Source: Paracoccus alcaliphilus
Lineage (GTDB): Bacteria > Pseudomonadota > Alphaproteobacteria > Rhodobacterales > Rhodobacteraceae
Direction: 5' to 3'
Assembly (NCBI RefSeq): GCF_028553725.1
Contig: NZ_CP067124.1
Span: 940,001-1,004,000, forward strand
DNA length: 64,000 bases
Below the pieces are notes generated by a model. That model searched no databases and had not been told where the DNA came from. It worked only from the letters and a program-made list of their open reading frames with translations. This document shows, piece after piece, positions 19,835-29,426 of this stretch (its first letter is position 1; each line of letters begins with the position of its first letter). The position numbers and the translations under genes were made by a program.

Positions 19835-20215
19835 ATGGTCAAGCCATTGCCTGTTCGCCCAGCCTCTGTCGTCCCGGTGCTGATGATGATCTCGCTGATC
19901 GTCATGACCATTTCGGTGGCAGGATCGGGCGGGTCGGGTTGCGGCGGCGCGCAATTGAGGGCCGATATGTGTTACGCCTCGGTCGCCTCTGGCGGGGCGG
20001 CGGACAGCGGCAAGAAAACCGGCGCGTCCTGTTGCGACATGCTGGTCACTCAGGACGAAACGGTCCGACCACCCGACGGCCTGCCCGATCAGGCCCTTTC
20101 GGAAGCAAGCCTTTTAGCCAGCCCGATACTGGCTGTTCCCTGGAAGCCTCCGCGCATTCAGGCGGCTGTTCCATCGTTCCGGTCCATCTGGGCCGGTATG
20201 GCAATGGCCGCATGA
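19835..20215 (+). CDS. Small membrane or secreted protein with cysteines (hypothetical)
   Basis: 126 residues, unrecognised. A hydrophobic segment near the N-terminus (VVPVLMMISLIVMTISVAG) could be a signal peptide or anchor. It is followed by a Cys-containing region (GSGCGG, DMCYAS, SCCDML) that could bind a metal or form disulfides, then a Pro/Ala-rich tail. It ends 33 bases before doxX on the same strand, so co-transcription is likely. The start is uncertain: TTG at 19823 and ATG at 19835 both lack well-spaced ribosome sites. Confidence 0.4.
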   Translation: MVKPLPVRPASVVPVLMMISLIVMTISVAGSGGSGCGGAQLRADMCYASVASGGAADSGKKTGASCCDMLVTQDETVRPPDGLPDQALSEASLLASPILAVPWKPPRIQAAVPSFRSIWAGMAMAA

Positions 20216-20248
20216 TGACGCGGCCAAAAGTTTCCGGAGATTATCAAG

Positions 20249-20707
20249 ATGTCGAATTACGATCACAACAATGACGAAGCCCGCCTGATCCTGCCGGGCC
20301 TGCAATCGCTCTATTCCGCGCTGTCGCCGCTGGTGGTGCTGTATATGCGGGTCATCGCCGGGATCGCCTTCATGGCGCATGGCTGGCCCAAGATGGCCAC
20401 GTTGCCGACCGGCCCCGTGGGCATGGTCGAGGGGCTGGGCTTTCCCGCCGCCGGGCTGTTCGCGCCGCTGCTGGCACTGACCGAATTCGTCGGCGGCGCG
20501 CTGCTGGTGGCCGGGCTGCTGACGCGCCCGGTGGCGCTGGCGCAAAGCTTTGTGCTGCTGGTCACGGTCTATGCCCACTGGATCGCATGGGACGAGGGCT
20601 ATTCGGGGGCCGAAACCTCGCTGCTGTGGCTGGGCCTGATGCTGTATTTCGCCGTGCATGGCGCCGGGCGGTTCTCGGTGGACCGGGTGATTGGCAAGCA
20701 GTTCTGA
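20249..20707 (+). CDS. DoxX family membrane protein
   Basis: Integral membrane protein (152 aa) with four predicted transmembrane segments and the DoxX signatures RVIAGIAFMAHGWPKM near residue 35 and FVGGALLVAGLLTRPVALAQ near 75. DoxX proteins are linked to quinone redox or oxidative stress functions, but the substrate here is unknown. The start ATG follows GGAGATTATCAAG. A strong bidirectional terminator lies downstream. Confidence 0.85.
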   Translation: MSNYDHNNDEARLILPGLQSLYSALSPLVVLYMRVIAGIAFMAHGWPKMATLPTGPVGMVEGLGFPAAGLFAPLLALTEFVGGALLVAGLLTRPVALAQSFVLLVTVYAHWIAWDEGYSGAETSLLWLGLMLYFAVHGAGRFSVDRVIGKQF

Positions 20708-20754
20708 TCCCGCACGGGGGCGGAACCTGACCGCCCCCGGCCTGTTGCAATGAA

Positions 20755-20780
20755 AAACGCGGCCCCGATGGGCCGCGTTT
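20755..20780. terminator. Bidirectional terminator between doxX and gltB
   Basis: Perfect 11-bp stem AAACGCGGCCC / GGGCCGCGTTT with a 4-base loop, flanked by A-run on the left and T-run on the right, so it can end transcripts from both convergent genes. Confidence 0.85.
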
Positions 20781-20803
20781 CCTGTTTTCCGGGTCGGGTG
20801 CGC

Positions 20804-23800
20804 CTATTCGGCGGGAACGGCGCTGGTCTCGTCCATCTCGACGATGGGATGGGGCAGGTGTGGCAGCATTTCCTTGGGGCAGAGTTGCAGGAAATGCGCC
20901 TTCTGGTGGTCCCAGTCGGACAGGATATCCTCGGCCCGGCGCGAGCCGGTTTCCTTCAGATGCCGTTCGATCAGCCCCTTCAGCTCGCCCTCCCAGTGGT
21001 CCTGCGTGACCGGGCACATCACCAGCGTTTCATCGTTGATATAGGCCCGCGCCATGCCTTCGGGATCATAGAGATAGGCCATCCCGCCGGTCATGCCTGC
21101 ACCGAAATTCGCGCCGATCCGGCCAAGGATCACGGCAACGCCGCCGGTCATGTATTCGCAACCGTTGCTGCCGCAGCCCTCGATCACCACCTTGGCGCCG
21201 GAATTGCGCACCGCGAAACGCTCGCCTGCGCGGCCGGCAGCGAACAGGAAACCATCGGTCGCGCCATACAGCACCGTATTGCCGATGATGGTGTTGTCCG
21301 CCGCGACAAGGGGCGAGGCCATCGGCGGGCGCACGGTGATGGTGCCGCCCGACAGGCCCTTGCCGACATAGTCGTTCGCGTCGCCCGAGACCTCCAGCTT
21401 CAGCCCCGGCGCGGCAAAGGCGCCAAGCGACTGCCCGGCGGAACCGGTCAGGCGGACCGTCAGGTGATCGGGTTGCAGATTGTTCCGCATGCCGAACTTC
21501 TGCACGATCATGCTGGATGTCCGCGTGCCGATGGTGCGCAGCGTGTTGCGCACGGCATAGGACAGCTGCATCTTCTCGCCATCGGTAAAGAACCGCTCGG
21601 CATCGCGGATGATTTCGGCGTCCAGCGTGTCCATGACGGCGTTGCGCGGGCGCGAACGGTCATAGACGATCTTGTCTGCCCCATCGACCGAGATCAGCAA
21701 CGGGTTCAGGTCCAGATCATCCAGACGCGCGTGCCCCCGGCTGACCTGGGTCAGCAGGTCGGCCCGTCCGATCACCTCGTCAAGGCTGCGCGCGCCAATG
21801 CTGGCAAGGATCTCGCGGACCTCCTGCGCATAGAAGGTGATCAGGTTCACCACCTTGTCGGCGCTGCCGGTGAACATGGCGCGCAGGCGTTCGTCCTGCG
21901 TGCAGACGCCCACCGGGCAGGTGTTCGACTGGCATTGCCGCACCATGATGCAGCCCATCGCGATCAGCGCGGCGGTGCCGATGCCGTATTCCTCGGCCCC
22001 CATCATCGCCGCCATGACGATATCGCGCCCGGTGCGCAGGCCGCCGTCGGTGCGCAGCGTCACCCGCTCGCGCAGCCGGTTCATGGCCAGAACCTGATGC
22101 GCTTCGGTCAGGCCCATTTCCCACGGCAGACCGGCGAATTTGATGCTGGTCGCGGGGCTGGCACCGGTGCCGCCGTTATGGCCGGAAATCAGGATCACAT
22201 CCGCCTTGGCCTTGGCCACGCCCGCCGCAATCGTGCCGACGCCGCTGGAGGCCACCAGCTTCACCGTGATCTTGGCCCGCGGGTTGATCTGTTTCAGGTC
22301 ATAGATCAGCTGCGCCAGATCCTCGATCGAATAGATGTCGTGATGTGGAGGCGGCGAGATCAGCGTGACGCCCTTGGTCGAATGCCGTAGCCGGGCAATC
22401 AGCTCGGTGACCTTCATGCCGGGCAATTGCCCGCCCTCGCCGGGTTTCGCGCCCTGCGCCACCTTGATTTCCAGCTCTTCGCAGGCGTTCAGATATTCCG
22501 CCGTCACGCCGAACCGGCCCGAGGCCACCTGCTTGATCTTGGCGCAGGGGTTGTCGCCGTTGGGCAGGGGGTGGCTGTGGGCCGGATCCTCGCCGCCCTC
22601 GCCCGAATCGGATTTCGCGCCGATGCGGTTCATGGCGATGTTCAGCGTCATATGCGCCTCGGGCGACAGCGCGCCAAGCGACATCCCCGGCGTCACGAAA
22701 CGCTTGCGGATCGAGGTGATCGATTCCACTTCCTCCAGCGGGACCGGCTTGCCCAGAGGCTTGATGTCCAGCAGGTCGCGGATATGGATCGGCGGATTGG
22801 CCCGCATGGTGGCGCTGTATTGCTTCCACGCGTCATAGGAGGCCTTGTCGCAGGCCACCTGCAACAGCTTCATGGTGTTGGCTTCCCATGCGTGTTTTTC
22901 ACCCGTCCGGCGCAGCTTGTAGAAACCGCCCACCGGCAGCAGATCGACATTGTCGGCGTGAAAGCCCAGACGGTGCAGATCCGACAGCTTGGCCTGCAAC
23001 CCGTGCAGACCGATGCCCGAGATGCGCGAATGCATGCCGGGGAAATATTCGGCCACCATGGCGCGGGACAGGCCCACGGCCTCGAAGTTCAGCCCGCCAC
23101 GATAGGAGGACAGCACCGAAATCCCCATCTTGGCCATGATCTTCAGCAGGCCCGCATCCACCGCCTCGCGATAGCTTTCCATCGCGTCGAACAGATTGCC
23201 TTGCAGCAGCCCGCGCTCGATCCGGTCGCTGATCGAATCCTGTGCCAGATAAGGGTTCACGGTGGTCGCGCCGCAGCCGATCAGCACCGCGAAGTAATGC
23301 GGATCGATACATTCCGCGCTGCGCACATTCAGCGAACAGAAGGTCCGCAGCCCCTTGCGCGTCAGTCCCGAATGAACCGAGCTCGTGGCAAGGATCATCG
23401 GCATGGCGATGCGGTCCGGGCCCTGCGCCTCGTCCGTCAGCACCAGATGGCCCGCGCCGGAACGCACGGCATCCTCGGCCTCGGCGCGGATGCGGGCCAG
23501 CCCCTGACCCAGCGCGTCCGGCCCGGCATCCGCCGGAATGGTGCAGTCGATCCGGGTGACCAGTTCGCCGAACATCTGCGACATCTCGGCCAGTTCGGAA
23601 TTGGTCACGAAGGGGCTTTCCAGCACCAGAATCTCGGTCTGGGCGCTGCTTTCGTCCAGCACGTTCTTGAGGTTGCCGAACCGCGTTTTCAGGCTCATCA
23701 CCCGCGTTTCGCGCAAACTGTCGATCGGCGGGTTGGTGACCTGGCTGAAGTTCTGGCGGAAGAAATGGCTCATCGGGCGGTATTGGTTCGACAGCACCGC

Positions 23801-25357
23801 AGGCGGCGTGTCGTCGCCCATCGAGGCCAGCGCCTCCTTGCCGTCCTCGACCATCGGCGACAGGACATGCTCCATGTCCTCCAGCGTATAGCCCGCGGCG
23901 ACCTGCCTGCGGCGCAGCTCCTCGCCGGTATAGGCGGCGTTTTCGGGCAGGTCCTTCATGATGTGACTAAGGTCGATGACCTTTTCCAGCCATTCGCCAA
24001 ATGGCTGGCTGGAGGCCAGACGGTCCTTGATCTCGGTATCGTGGTACATCCTGCCGTCCCACATATCGACGGCGATCATCTGGCCCGGCCCCAGCGCGCC
24101 CTTTTCGCGCACATTGGTTTCATCGACCGGCACCATGCCGACCTCGGAACCCGCGATCAGCAGGTTGTCCCCGGTCACGACATAGCGCATCGGCCGCAGC
24201 CCGTTGCGGTCCAGTCCGCCGCAGACCCAGCGGCCATCGGTCATCGCCAGCGCCGCGGGGCCGTCCCACGGTTCCATCACCGCGTTGCAATAGGCGTACA
24301 TGTCGGCCCATGCCTTTGGCATGTCGGTGGTGGCCTTGGACCAGCTTTCGGGAACCAGCATGGTCTTGGTCATCGGCGCATTGCGGCCCGAGCGCACCAT
24401 CACCTCGAACACCGCATCCAGCGCGGCGGAATCCGACGATCCGGCGGGCACGATGGGCTTGATATCCTCGGCCATGTCGCCAAAGGCGCTGCTGGCCATG
24501 CGGATTTCATGGCTGCGCAGCCAGTTCAGGTTGCCCTTCAGCGTGTTGATCTCGCCGTTATGGGCCAGCATGCGGAAGGGCTGGGCCAGCCACCATTGCG
24601 GGAAGGTATTGGTGGAATAACGCTGGTGATAGATCGCAAAGGCCGATTCGAAGCGTTCGTCCTTCAGATCGGGATAGAATTCCGCCACCTGTTCGGCCAG
24701 CATCATCCCCTTGTAGATGATCGAGCGGCAGGACAGCGAACAGAAATACAGGTCGTGGACCTGCGCGGCCACGGCGGCCTTCTCGATCCGGCGGCGGATG
24801 ATATACAGCTCGCGCTCGAACTGGATATGGTCGATATCCTTTTCGCAGCGGATCAGGATCTGTTCGATCTCGGGGCGGGTGGCGTTGGCCTTTTCGCCCA
24901 GAACGGTGGTGTTCACCGGGACGTGGCGCCAGCCATAGATGTAATGGCCCATGCGCAGCACTTCGGATTCGACGATGGTCCGGCAGGTTTCCTGCTGGGC
25001 GAAATTCGTGCGAGGCAGGAACACCTGACCGACCGCGATCAGCTTGTTCTGGTCGGGTTCGTGTCCGGTGCGGCGCACCTGATCGTAGAAGAACGGCACC
25101 GGGATCTGCACATGGATGCCCGCGCCGTCGCCGGTCTTGCCATCCGCATCCACCGCGCCGCGATGCCAGATCGCCTTCAGCGCGTCGATGCCGTTCTGCA
25201 CCACCTGCCGGCTGGATTTGCCGTCCAGATCGACCACGAAGCCCACTCCGCAAGAGGAATGCTCGTCCTCGGGGCGATACAGGCTGTGTTCGGCCATCCA
25301 GTCGCGGCGGGCCTGTTCTTCTGCTTGCCAGCTGTTGGTTTGGCTGTCCTTGCTCAT
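20804..25357 (-). CDS. gltB: Glutamate synthase large subunit
   Basis: Alpha subunit (1517 aa) of NADPH-glutamate synthase; it hydrolyses glutamine and makes glutamate from 2-oxoglutarate. The class II amidotransferase nucleophile is Cys36 in HSSCGVGF, so a 35-residue propeptide is expected to be removed. The FMN/3Fe-4S region is visible with CIMVRQCQSNTCPVGVC (about residue 1135), and the C-terminal GXGXG beta-helix with GGTITVRPP and GCGSNGCEYMTGG. The stop of the upstream exported-protein gene overlaps its start by 4 bases. It pairs with gltD. Confidence 0.98.
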   Translation of the reverse strand: MSKDSQTNSWQAEEQARRDWMAEHSLYRPEDEHSSCGVGFVVDLDGKSSRQVVQNGIDALKAIWHRGAVDADGKTGDGAGIHVQIPVPFFYDQVRRTGHEPDQNKLIAVGQVFLPRTNFAQQETCRTIVESEVLRMGHYIYGWRHVPVNTTVLGEKANATRPEIEQILIRCEKDIDHIQFERELYIIRRRIEKAAVAAQVHDLYFCSLSCRSIIYKGMMLAEQVAEFYPDLKDERFESAFAIYHQRYSTNTFPQWWLAQPFRMLAHNGEINTLKGNLNWLRSHEIRMASSAFGDMAEDIKPIVPAGSSDSAALDAVFEVMVRSGRNAPMTKTMLVPESWSKATTDMPKAWADMYAYCNAVMEPWDGPAALAMTDGRWVCGGLDRNGLRPMRYVVTGDNLLIAGSEVGMVPVDETNVREKGALGPGQMIAVDMWDGRMYHDTEIKDRLASSQPFGEWLEKVIDLSHIMKDLPENAAYTGEELRRRQVAAGYTLEDMEHVLSPMVEDGKEALASMGDDTPPAVLSNQYRPMSHFFRQNFSQVTNPPIDSLRETRVMSLKTRFGNLKNVLDESSAQTEILVLESPFVTNSELAEMSQMFGELVTRIDCTIPADAGPDALGQGLARIRAEAEDAVRSGAGHLVLTDEAQGPDRIAMPMILATSSVHSGLTRKGLRTFCSLNVRSAECIDPHYFAVLIGCGATTVNPYLAQDSISDRIERGLLQGNLFDAMESYREAVDAGLLKIMAKMGISVLSSYRGGLNFEAVGLSRAMVAEYFPGMHSRISGIGLHGLQAKLSDLHRLGFHADNVDLLPVGGFYKLRRTGEKHAWEANTMKLLQVACDKASYDAWKQYSATMRANPPIHIRDLLDIKPLGKPVPLEEVESITSIRKRFVTPGMSLGALSPEAHMTLNIAMNRIGAKSDSGEGGEDPAHSHPLPNGDNPCAKIKQVASGRFGVTAEYLNACEELEIKVAQGAKPGEGGQLPGMKVTELIARLRHSTKGVTLISPPPHHDIYSIEDLAQLIYDLKQINPRAKITVKLVASSGVGTIAAGVAKAKADVILISGHNGGTGASPATSIKFAGLPWEMGLTEAHQVLAMNRLRERVTLRTDGGLRTGRDIVMAAMMGAEEYGIGTAALIAMGCIMVRQCQSNTCPVGVCTQDERLRAMFTGSADKVVNLITFYAQEVREILASIGARSLDEVIGRADLLTQVSRGHARLDDLDLNPLLISVDGADKIVYDRSRPRNAVMDTLDAEIIRDAERFFTDGEKMQLSYAVRNTLRTIGTRTSSMIVQKFGMRNNLQPDHLTVRLTGSAGQSLGAFAAPGLKLEVSGDANDYVGKGLSGGTITVRPPMASPLVAADNTIIGNTVLYGATDGFLFAAGRAGERFAVRNSGAKVVIEGCGSNGCEYMTGGVAVILGRIGANFGAGMTGGMAYLYDPEGMARAYINDETLVMCPVTQDHWEGELKGLIERHLKETGSRRAEDILSDWDHQKAHFLQLCPKEMLPHLPHPIVEMDETSAVPAE

Positions 25358-26076
25358 AGCTGGGTCCCTTCGAGGTAAAGCTGCGTCATCAGTTGTTCGC
25401 AGTCGAATTCCGGTGTCGTGCTGCCAAAGCCCCTCTGGCCGGGAAAGCGGAACAGAACCGGGCTGTCATTCGTCTCGCGGCGCTGGCCGGTCCAGTCGCT
25501 CTGCTCTTCGATGCCGCCATAGAAGCGGCCAAAGCTGCGGCTGATGAATTGCTGGCCCTGACGGGTGATCAGCACCTCGCCCGCCTCGTTGGTGGTGGTC
25601 AGCTCGAACCGGGTCTTTTCCAGCTCGATGCCGTCGATGCTGACCTTTTCGCCGGTCAGGACGTCGAAACCCTTGTGGTGCAGGCGCTCGCCCGTGTTCG
25701 ATTCGGTCCAGAAATCGAAATCGTCGCGCCCGGTATCCAGCAGGTTCTTGAACGAGGCGTGGTTTTCAGCCTCATCCACCAGCCGGTCGGCGATACCGCT
25801 ATTGGGGTTGCTGCTTTCGATCCAGCGGGTTTCGCGGTCGATGCGCGACAGATGGGCCAGCCCGTCCTTACCGAAAATGGCGCTGCGCTGATCGCCCTCG
25901 GCATCGCTTTCGCAGCGGTAATACTGGCTGACCGTGCAGCTTCGGTTCTGCACCGTCACTTCCAGCCGACAGCCTGCGGGCGGGGTAAAGGTCGCGGCGG
26001 CGGCGGTTTGCGGCAGGCCGGGTGCCGCCATGACGGCCAGCAGCGCGGTCAGGGTGATGTTGCGGATCATGGGCAT
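25354..26076 (-). CDS. Exported protein of unknown function between gltD and gltB
   Basis: 240 residues with a clear Sec signal peptide (about 1-27, ending TAAAA). The mature part has conserved-looking cysteines (GCRLEV, RSCTVSQYYRCE, FDCEQL), which suggests disulfides in the periplasm. I do not recognise the family. It sits inside the glutamate synthase operon, 4 bases overlapping gltB and 8 bases after gltD, so it is translated with them. The start may be the ATG at 26070, better placed after AAGGGGG than 26076. Confidence 0.8.
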   Translation of the reverse strand: MPMIRNITLTALLAVMAAPGLPQTAAAATFTPPAGCRLEVTVQNRSCTVSQYYRCESDAEGDQRSAIFGKDGLAHLSRIDRETRWIESSNPNSGIADRLVDEAENHASFKNLLDTGRDDFDFWTESNTGERLHHKGFDVLTGEKVSIDGIELEKTRFELTTTNEAGEVLITRQGQQFISRSFGRFYGGIEEQSDWTGQRRETNDSPVLFRFPGQRGFGSTTPEFDCEQLMTQLYLEGTQL

Positions 26077-26083
26077 TGCCCCC

Positions 26084-27568
26084 TTATTCGGCGGCGACGC
26101 GGGCGTCGCCGGTCAGGAAATTCGCAATCGATTCGGCGGCTTCGCGCCCGTCGCGGATCGCCCAGACCACAAGGCTGGCGCCGCGCACGATATCGCCCAC
26201 CGCAAAGACGCCGGGGACCGAGGTCTGATGCGTCTGGAAATCGGCCTTGATGGTGCCCCAGCGGGTGACCTCCAGCCCGTCGGTGCCCCACAGTTTCGGC
26301 AGGTCCTCGGGCTCGAACCCCAGCGCCTTGATGACCAGATCGGCGGGCTCGTCGTAATCGGCGCCGTCGATCAGTTCCGGCGACTGGCGGCCCGACACAT
26401 CCGGCGCGCCAAGCCGCATCTTCTGGATGCGGACGCTGCCGATATGGCCGATGCCATCGACATCGCGTTCCTGCGTTTCGGCGGCGATGCCGGTGACATG
26501 GCCGGAGAACGCGCCGGGGGCCGACAGCCAGACGAATTCGACGCCCTCTTCCTCGGCATTCTGCACCTCGCGCTGGCTGCCGGGCATATTCGCGCGGTCG
26601 CGGCGATAGAGGCATTTGACCGATTCCGCGCCCTGCCGGATGGCGGTGCGGACGCAATCCATCGCCGTGTCGCCGCCGCCGATGACGATGACGCGCTTGC
26701 CCTGGGCGTTCAGCTCTCCATCCTCGTAATCGGGCACCTCGTCGCCGAAATCGACCTTGTTGCTGGCGGTCAGATAGTCCAGCGCGCGCACCACGCCGCC
26801 CGCATCGGCATTGTCCAGATCCAGATCGCGGGTCTTGTAAACGCCGGTCGCGATCAGCACCGCATCATGCTTGCCGCGAATGGCGTCAAAGCTGATATCC
26901 TCGCCGACATTGCAGTTCAGCACGAATTCGACGCCGCTGTCCTCCAGCAGCTTGTTGCGACGCATGACCACATCCTTTTCCAGCTTGAAGCCGGGGATGC
27001 CATAGGTCAGCAGCCCACCCGCGCGGTCGTGGCGGTCATAGATGGTGACCTGAAAACCCTGACGGCGCAGCATGTCGGCCGCCGCCAGCCCGCCCGGACC
27101 CGCGCCGATGATGCCGATGGATTCGGCGCGTTCCTGCGCCGGGGCGGACGCGCGGACCCAGCCTTCCTCCCATGCGGTGTCGGTGATGTATTTCTCGATC
27201 GCGCCGATGGTGACGGTGCCGTGGCCCGATTGTTCGATGACGCAATTGCCTTCGCACAGGCGGTCCTGCGGGCAGATGCGGCCGCAGATCTCGGGGAAGG
27301 TATTGGTGGACTGGCTGACGCGATAGGCCTCTTCCAGCCGCCCCTCGGCGGTCAGGCGCAGCCAGTCGGGGATGTTGTTGTGCAGCGGGCAATGCGACTG
27401 GCAATAGGGCACGCCGCATTGGCTGCACCGGCCGGCCTGTTCGGCGGCCTTGGCGGCGGCGTATTCGCGGTAAATCTCGTGGAAGTCCTCGTTTCGTTCG
27501 GAGGCCGCGCGCTTTTCGGGCATTTCGCGCGGGGTGGAGACGAATTTCAGCATTTTCTGCGTGGCCAT
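26084..27568 (-). CDS. gltD: Glutamate synthase small subunit
   Basis: Beta subunit (494 aa) that takes electrons from NADPH through FAD and Fe-S clusters to GltB. N-terminal cluster cysteines are in RCSQCGVPYCQSHCPLHNNIP (about 46-66); the FAD site is IIGAGPGGLAAADMLR, and the NADPH site is VIVIGGGDTAMDCVR. The ATG at 27568 was chosen because AAGGA precedes it; the longer frame is non-conserved. First gene of the operon. Confidence 0.97.
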   Translation of the reverse strand: MATQKMLKFVSTPREMPEKRAASERNEDFHEIYREYAAAKAAEQAGRCSQCGVPYCQSHCPLHNNIPDWLRLTAEGRLEEAYRVSQSTNTFPEICGRICPQDRLCEGNCVIEQSGHGTVTIGAIEKYITDTAWEEGWVRASAPAQERAESIGIIGAGPGGLAAADMLRRQGFQVTIYDRHDRAGGLLTYGIPGFKLEKDVVMRRNKLLEDSGVEFVLNCNVGEDISFDAIRGKHDAVLIATGVYKTRDLDLDNADAGGVVRALDYLTASNKVDFGDEVPDYEDGELNAQGKRVIVIGGGDTAMDCVRTAIRQGAESVKCLYRRDRANMPGSQREVQNAEEEGVEFVWLSAPGAFSGHVTGIAAETQERDVDGIGHIGSVRIQKMRLGAPDVSGRQSPELIDGADYDEPADLVIKALGFEPEDLPKLWGTDGLEVTRWGTIKADFQTHQTSVPGVFAVGDIVRGASLVVWAIRDGREAAESIANFLTGDARVAAE

Positions 27569-27790
27569 GGCTGCGCAATCCTTGATGTCAGGAACTTCCG
27601 TTTGGTTGGATAAACGACTGCGCGGCCATATAAAAGGCAGCATTGCTGACCTATTAATACGATTTACAGCCTCGCGCTGAAAAAACTGCGCCGCAGGCGA
27701 TGAAATTGGGTCAGTATAAGTTCCCTATATCGCTCTGGCGCGGCAAATCCACCATTGTCTGACGCTGATTCGCGGGGGACACATGAAAAA
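27569..27790. other. Intergenic region upstream of gltD
   Basis: No gene seen. The region is richer in A+T than its surroundings and should contain the gltD promoter. A small CTGC-GGC-GCAG hairpin followed by six Ts on the minus strand (about 27684-27700) could be an attenuator, but the stem is short. Confidence 0.4.
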
Positions 27791-27815
27791 GGCCCGATCA
27801 CCAGATGATCGGGCC
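27791..27815 (-). terminator. Intrinsic terminator of the NDUFA9-like gene
   Basis: Perfect 10-bp stem GGCCCGATCA / TGATCGGGCC with a 5-base loop, followed on the minus strand by TTTTT, 36 bases after the stop codon of the gene at 27851. Confidence 0.85.
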
Positions 27816-27850
27816 AGCATGGGCGTTCGGCAAGGATGGCGGTCGGGGCG

Positions 27851-28837
27851 TTATTCGCCGTTCAGGGGCTGGGCGGGTTCTCTCATGACCTCATACTGGC
27901 CCGAGGCCCGGAAGCGCCACAGATAGGTGTCGATGATGGCGGCAGGCGCGGTCGGCTGGATGCCCAGATCGGCAAAGCCTTTCGCATCGGGCGACACGAT
28001 ATTGTCCTGCGACAGCAGCACGATCTGATCGCGGGTCAGCAGGCGGTTGCGGAACAGCCCGCCGGTCAGCGTCTCGGCCAGCCCCAGCGCGCCCGCACCG
28101 ATCCGTGCGATCCAGAGCGGCATGCTCAGCACCAGGCGGCGACGATTGACCGTGGTCAGCACCTGCTGAACAATTTCGCGCACGGTCAGCACATTCGGGC
28201 CGCCCAGTTCATAGATACCCGAATCGACCCGGCCTTCGACGGCCATCGCCGCGACCTCGGCCACGTCATCGACATGCACCGGCTGGATGCGGGTCGAAAG
28301 GCCGGGCACGGGCATCAGCGGGCCAAGCCGGGTCAGGCTGGCGAAACGGTTATAGAAGTAATCCTCGTTCCCGAAGATCACCGAGGGGCGCAGCACGACG
28401 GCAGCGGGGAAGTGCTGCAACACGGCGGCCTCTCCCTTCGCCTTGGCTGCGACATAGCGGCTGGGCGATCCGGCATCGACGCCGATGCCCGACAGATGCA
28501 CAACCTGCCCGACGCCGGTTTCCGCCGCGATCCGGGCGATGTTCCCGGCGCCGCCGACCAGCACATTGTCGAAATTGCTTTTGCCTTCGCGGCCCAGCAG
28601 GTTGACGCAGTTCACCACCGCATCGGCCCCCGCCATCGCCGCCCGCACCGAATCGGCATCGCGGATATTGCACAGCACCGGCACGACCTGCCCGACCGCG
28701 CCATAGGTGCGGGTGAACAGGGCCTCGTCCGGGCGCCGGACCGCGATGCGCACACGCCAGCCGCGGGCGGCCAGACGCCGCGCGACCTGTCGCCCGACAA
28801 AGCCCGACCCGCCATAGATCGTGACAAGTTTCGACAT
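27851..28837 (-). CDS. NDUFA9-like atypical SDR (NAD(P)-binding protein)
   Basis: 328 residues with an N-terminal Rossmann fold ([19 protein letters not shown], residues 5-23) and the atypical SDR layout ([32 protein letters not shown]) characteristic of complex I accessory-subunit NDUFA9-like proteins of alphaproteobacteria. It has no canonical catalytic Tyr-x-x-x-Lys arrangement. It could assist complex I or quinone metabolism; this is inferred from homologues. Transcribed alone, with a terminator. Confidence 0.88.
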   Translation of the reverse strand: MSKLVTIYGGSGFVGRQVARRLAARGWRVRIAVRRPDEALFTRTYGAVGQVVPVLCNIRDADSVRAAMAGADAVVNCVNLLGREGKSNFDNVLVGGAGNIARIAAETGVGQVVHLSGIGVDAGSPSRYVAAKAKGEAAVLQHFPAAVVLRPSVIFGNEDYFYNRFASLTRLGPLMPVPGLSTRIQPVHVDDVAEVAAMAVEGRVDSGIYELGGPNVLTVREIVQQVLTTVNRRRLVLSMPLWIARIGAGALGLAETLTGGLFRNRLLTRDQIVLLSQDNIVSPDAKGFADLGIQPTAPAAIIDTYLWRFRASGQYEVMREPAQPLNGE

Positions 28838-29054
28838 AGGCTTCGCGCCTCCTTCATGCCCCGCATTATCCGATCAATACCCAAGCTGACAGCGCGCCAC
28901 AAGCCGCACGGTCCAGCCGGCACCCCGCGTAACGCCATGCCGATCACGGTTTCAGGGGTCGCAAATGATCCGGCGCAAAAATATCCGCAGATTTTCGGCA
29001 TCACCCCATTGACGCCCCCCGAGACTGGCATTAATCACCCCGCTCACACCACCT

Positions 29055-29139
29055 GCCCAGGTGGCGGAATTGGTAGACGCGCACGGTTCAGGTCCGTGTG
29101 CCGCAAGGCGTGGAGGTTCGAGTCCTCTCCTGGGCACCA
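29055..29139 (+). tRNA. tRNA-Leu (CAG)
   Basis: 85-base class II tRNA with encoded CCA. Acceptor stem GCCCAGG/CCTGGGC, D-arm GGCGGAATTGGTAGACGC, anticodon stem CACGG/CCGTG with loop TTCAGGT (anticodon CAG), variable arm, and T-arm GGAGGTTCGAGTCCTCT. The gap 28838-29054 before it holds no gene I can support. Confidence 0.95.
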
Positions 29140-29224
29140 TTGAACGACAAGAAGCCGCGCGACCGTAACAGGTCGCGCGGCTTCTGTCTTTTCCGGCCGT
29201 CGGTTCCGGGGATGAGGGCTGGTC

Positions 29225-29303
29225 GCGGGGGCTGTCTGCCCCCGCCGCCTTCCGGTTCGCGAACCGGAAGGCCCCCCGAGGATATTTCAGCACCAAAGAT
29301 GGG
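29225..29303 (+). repeat. Dispersed intergenic repeat R1, copy C, with hairpins
   Basis: Between tRNA-Leu and the phosphatase: hairpin GCGGGGGC/GCCCCCGC (29225-29244), hairpin CCTTCCGGTTC/GAACCGGAAGG (29248-29271), then the R1 core CCCCCGAGGATATTT-CAG-CACCAAAGATGG (to 29303). The gap 29140-29426 shows no gene. A single CTGTTACAT near 29347 resembles one Pho half-site, but no 11-base repeat follows. Confidence 0.65.
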
Positions 29304-29426
29304 CAGGGCGGTTCTGGCTGTGCGGATTTTTCGTGACGGCCAAGGAACTGTTACATTCCGGGCCTATGAGGCCGGTGTTGCCGCCGGAATATTTCGTGCG
29401 GCGTGACACCGATGTTAGGACGTGAC

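Noticed and set aside
22427..25378. 983-residue plus-strand frame opposite gltB
   Set aside because: gltB is unambiguous on the other strand, with catalytic motifs in order; the shadow is His/Arg/Gln-rich and without motifs.
29330..29360. Pho box for the alkaline phosphatase
   Set aside because: Only one poor half-site (CTGTTACAT) without the 11-base direct repeat.
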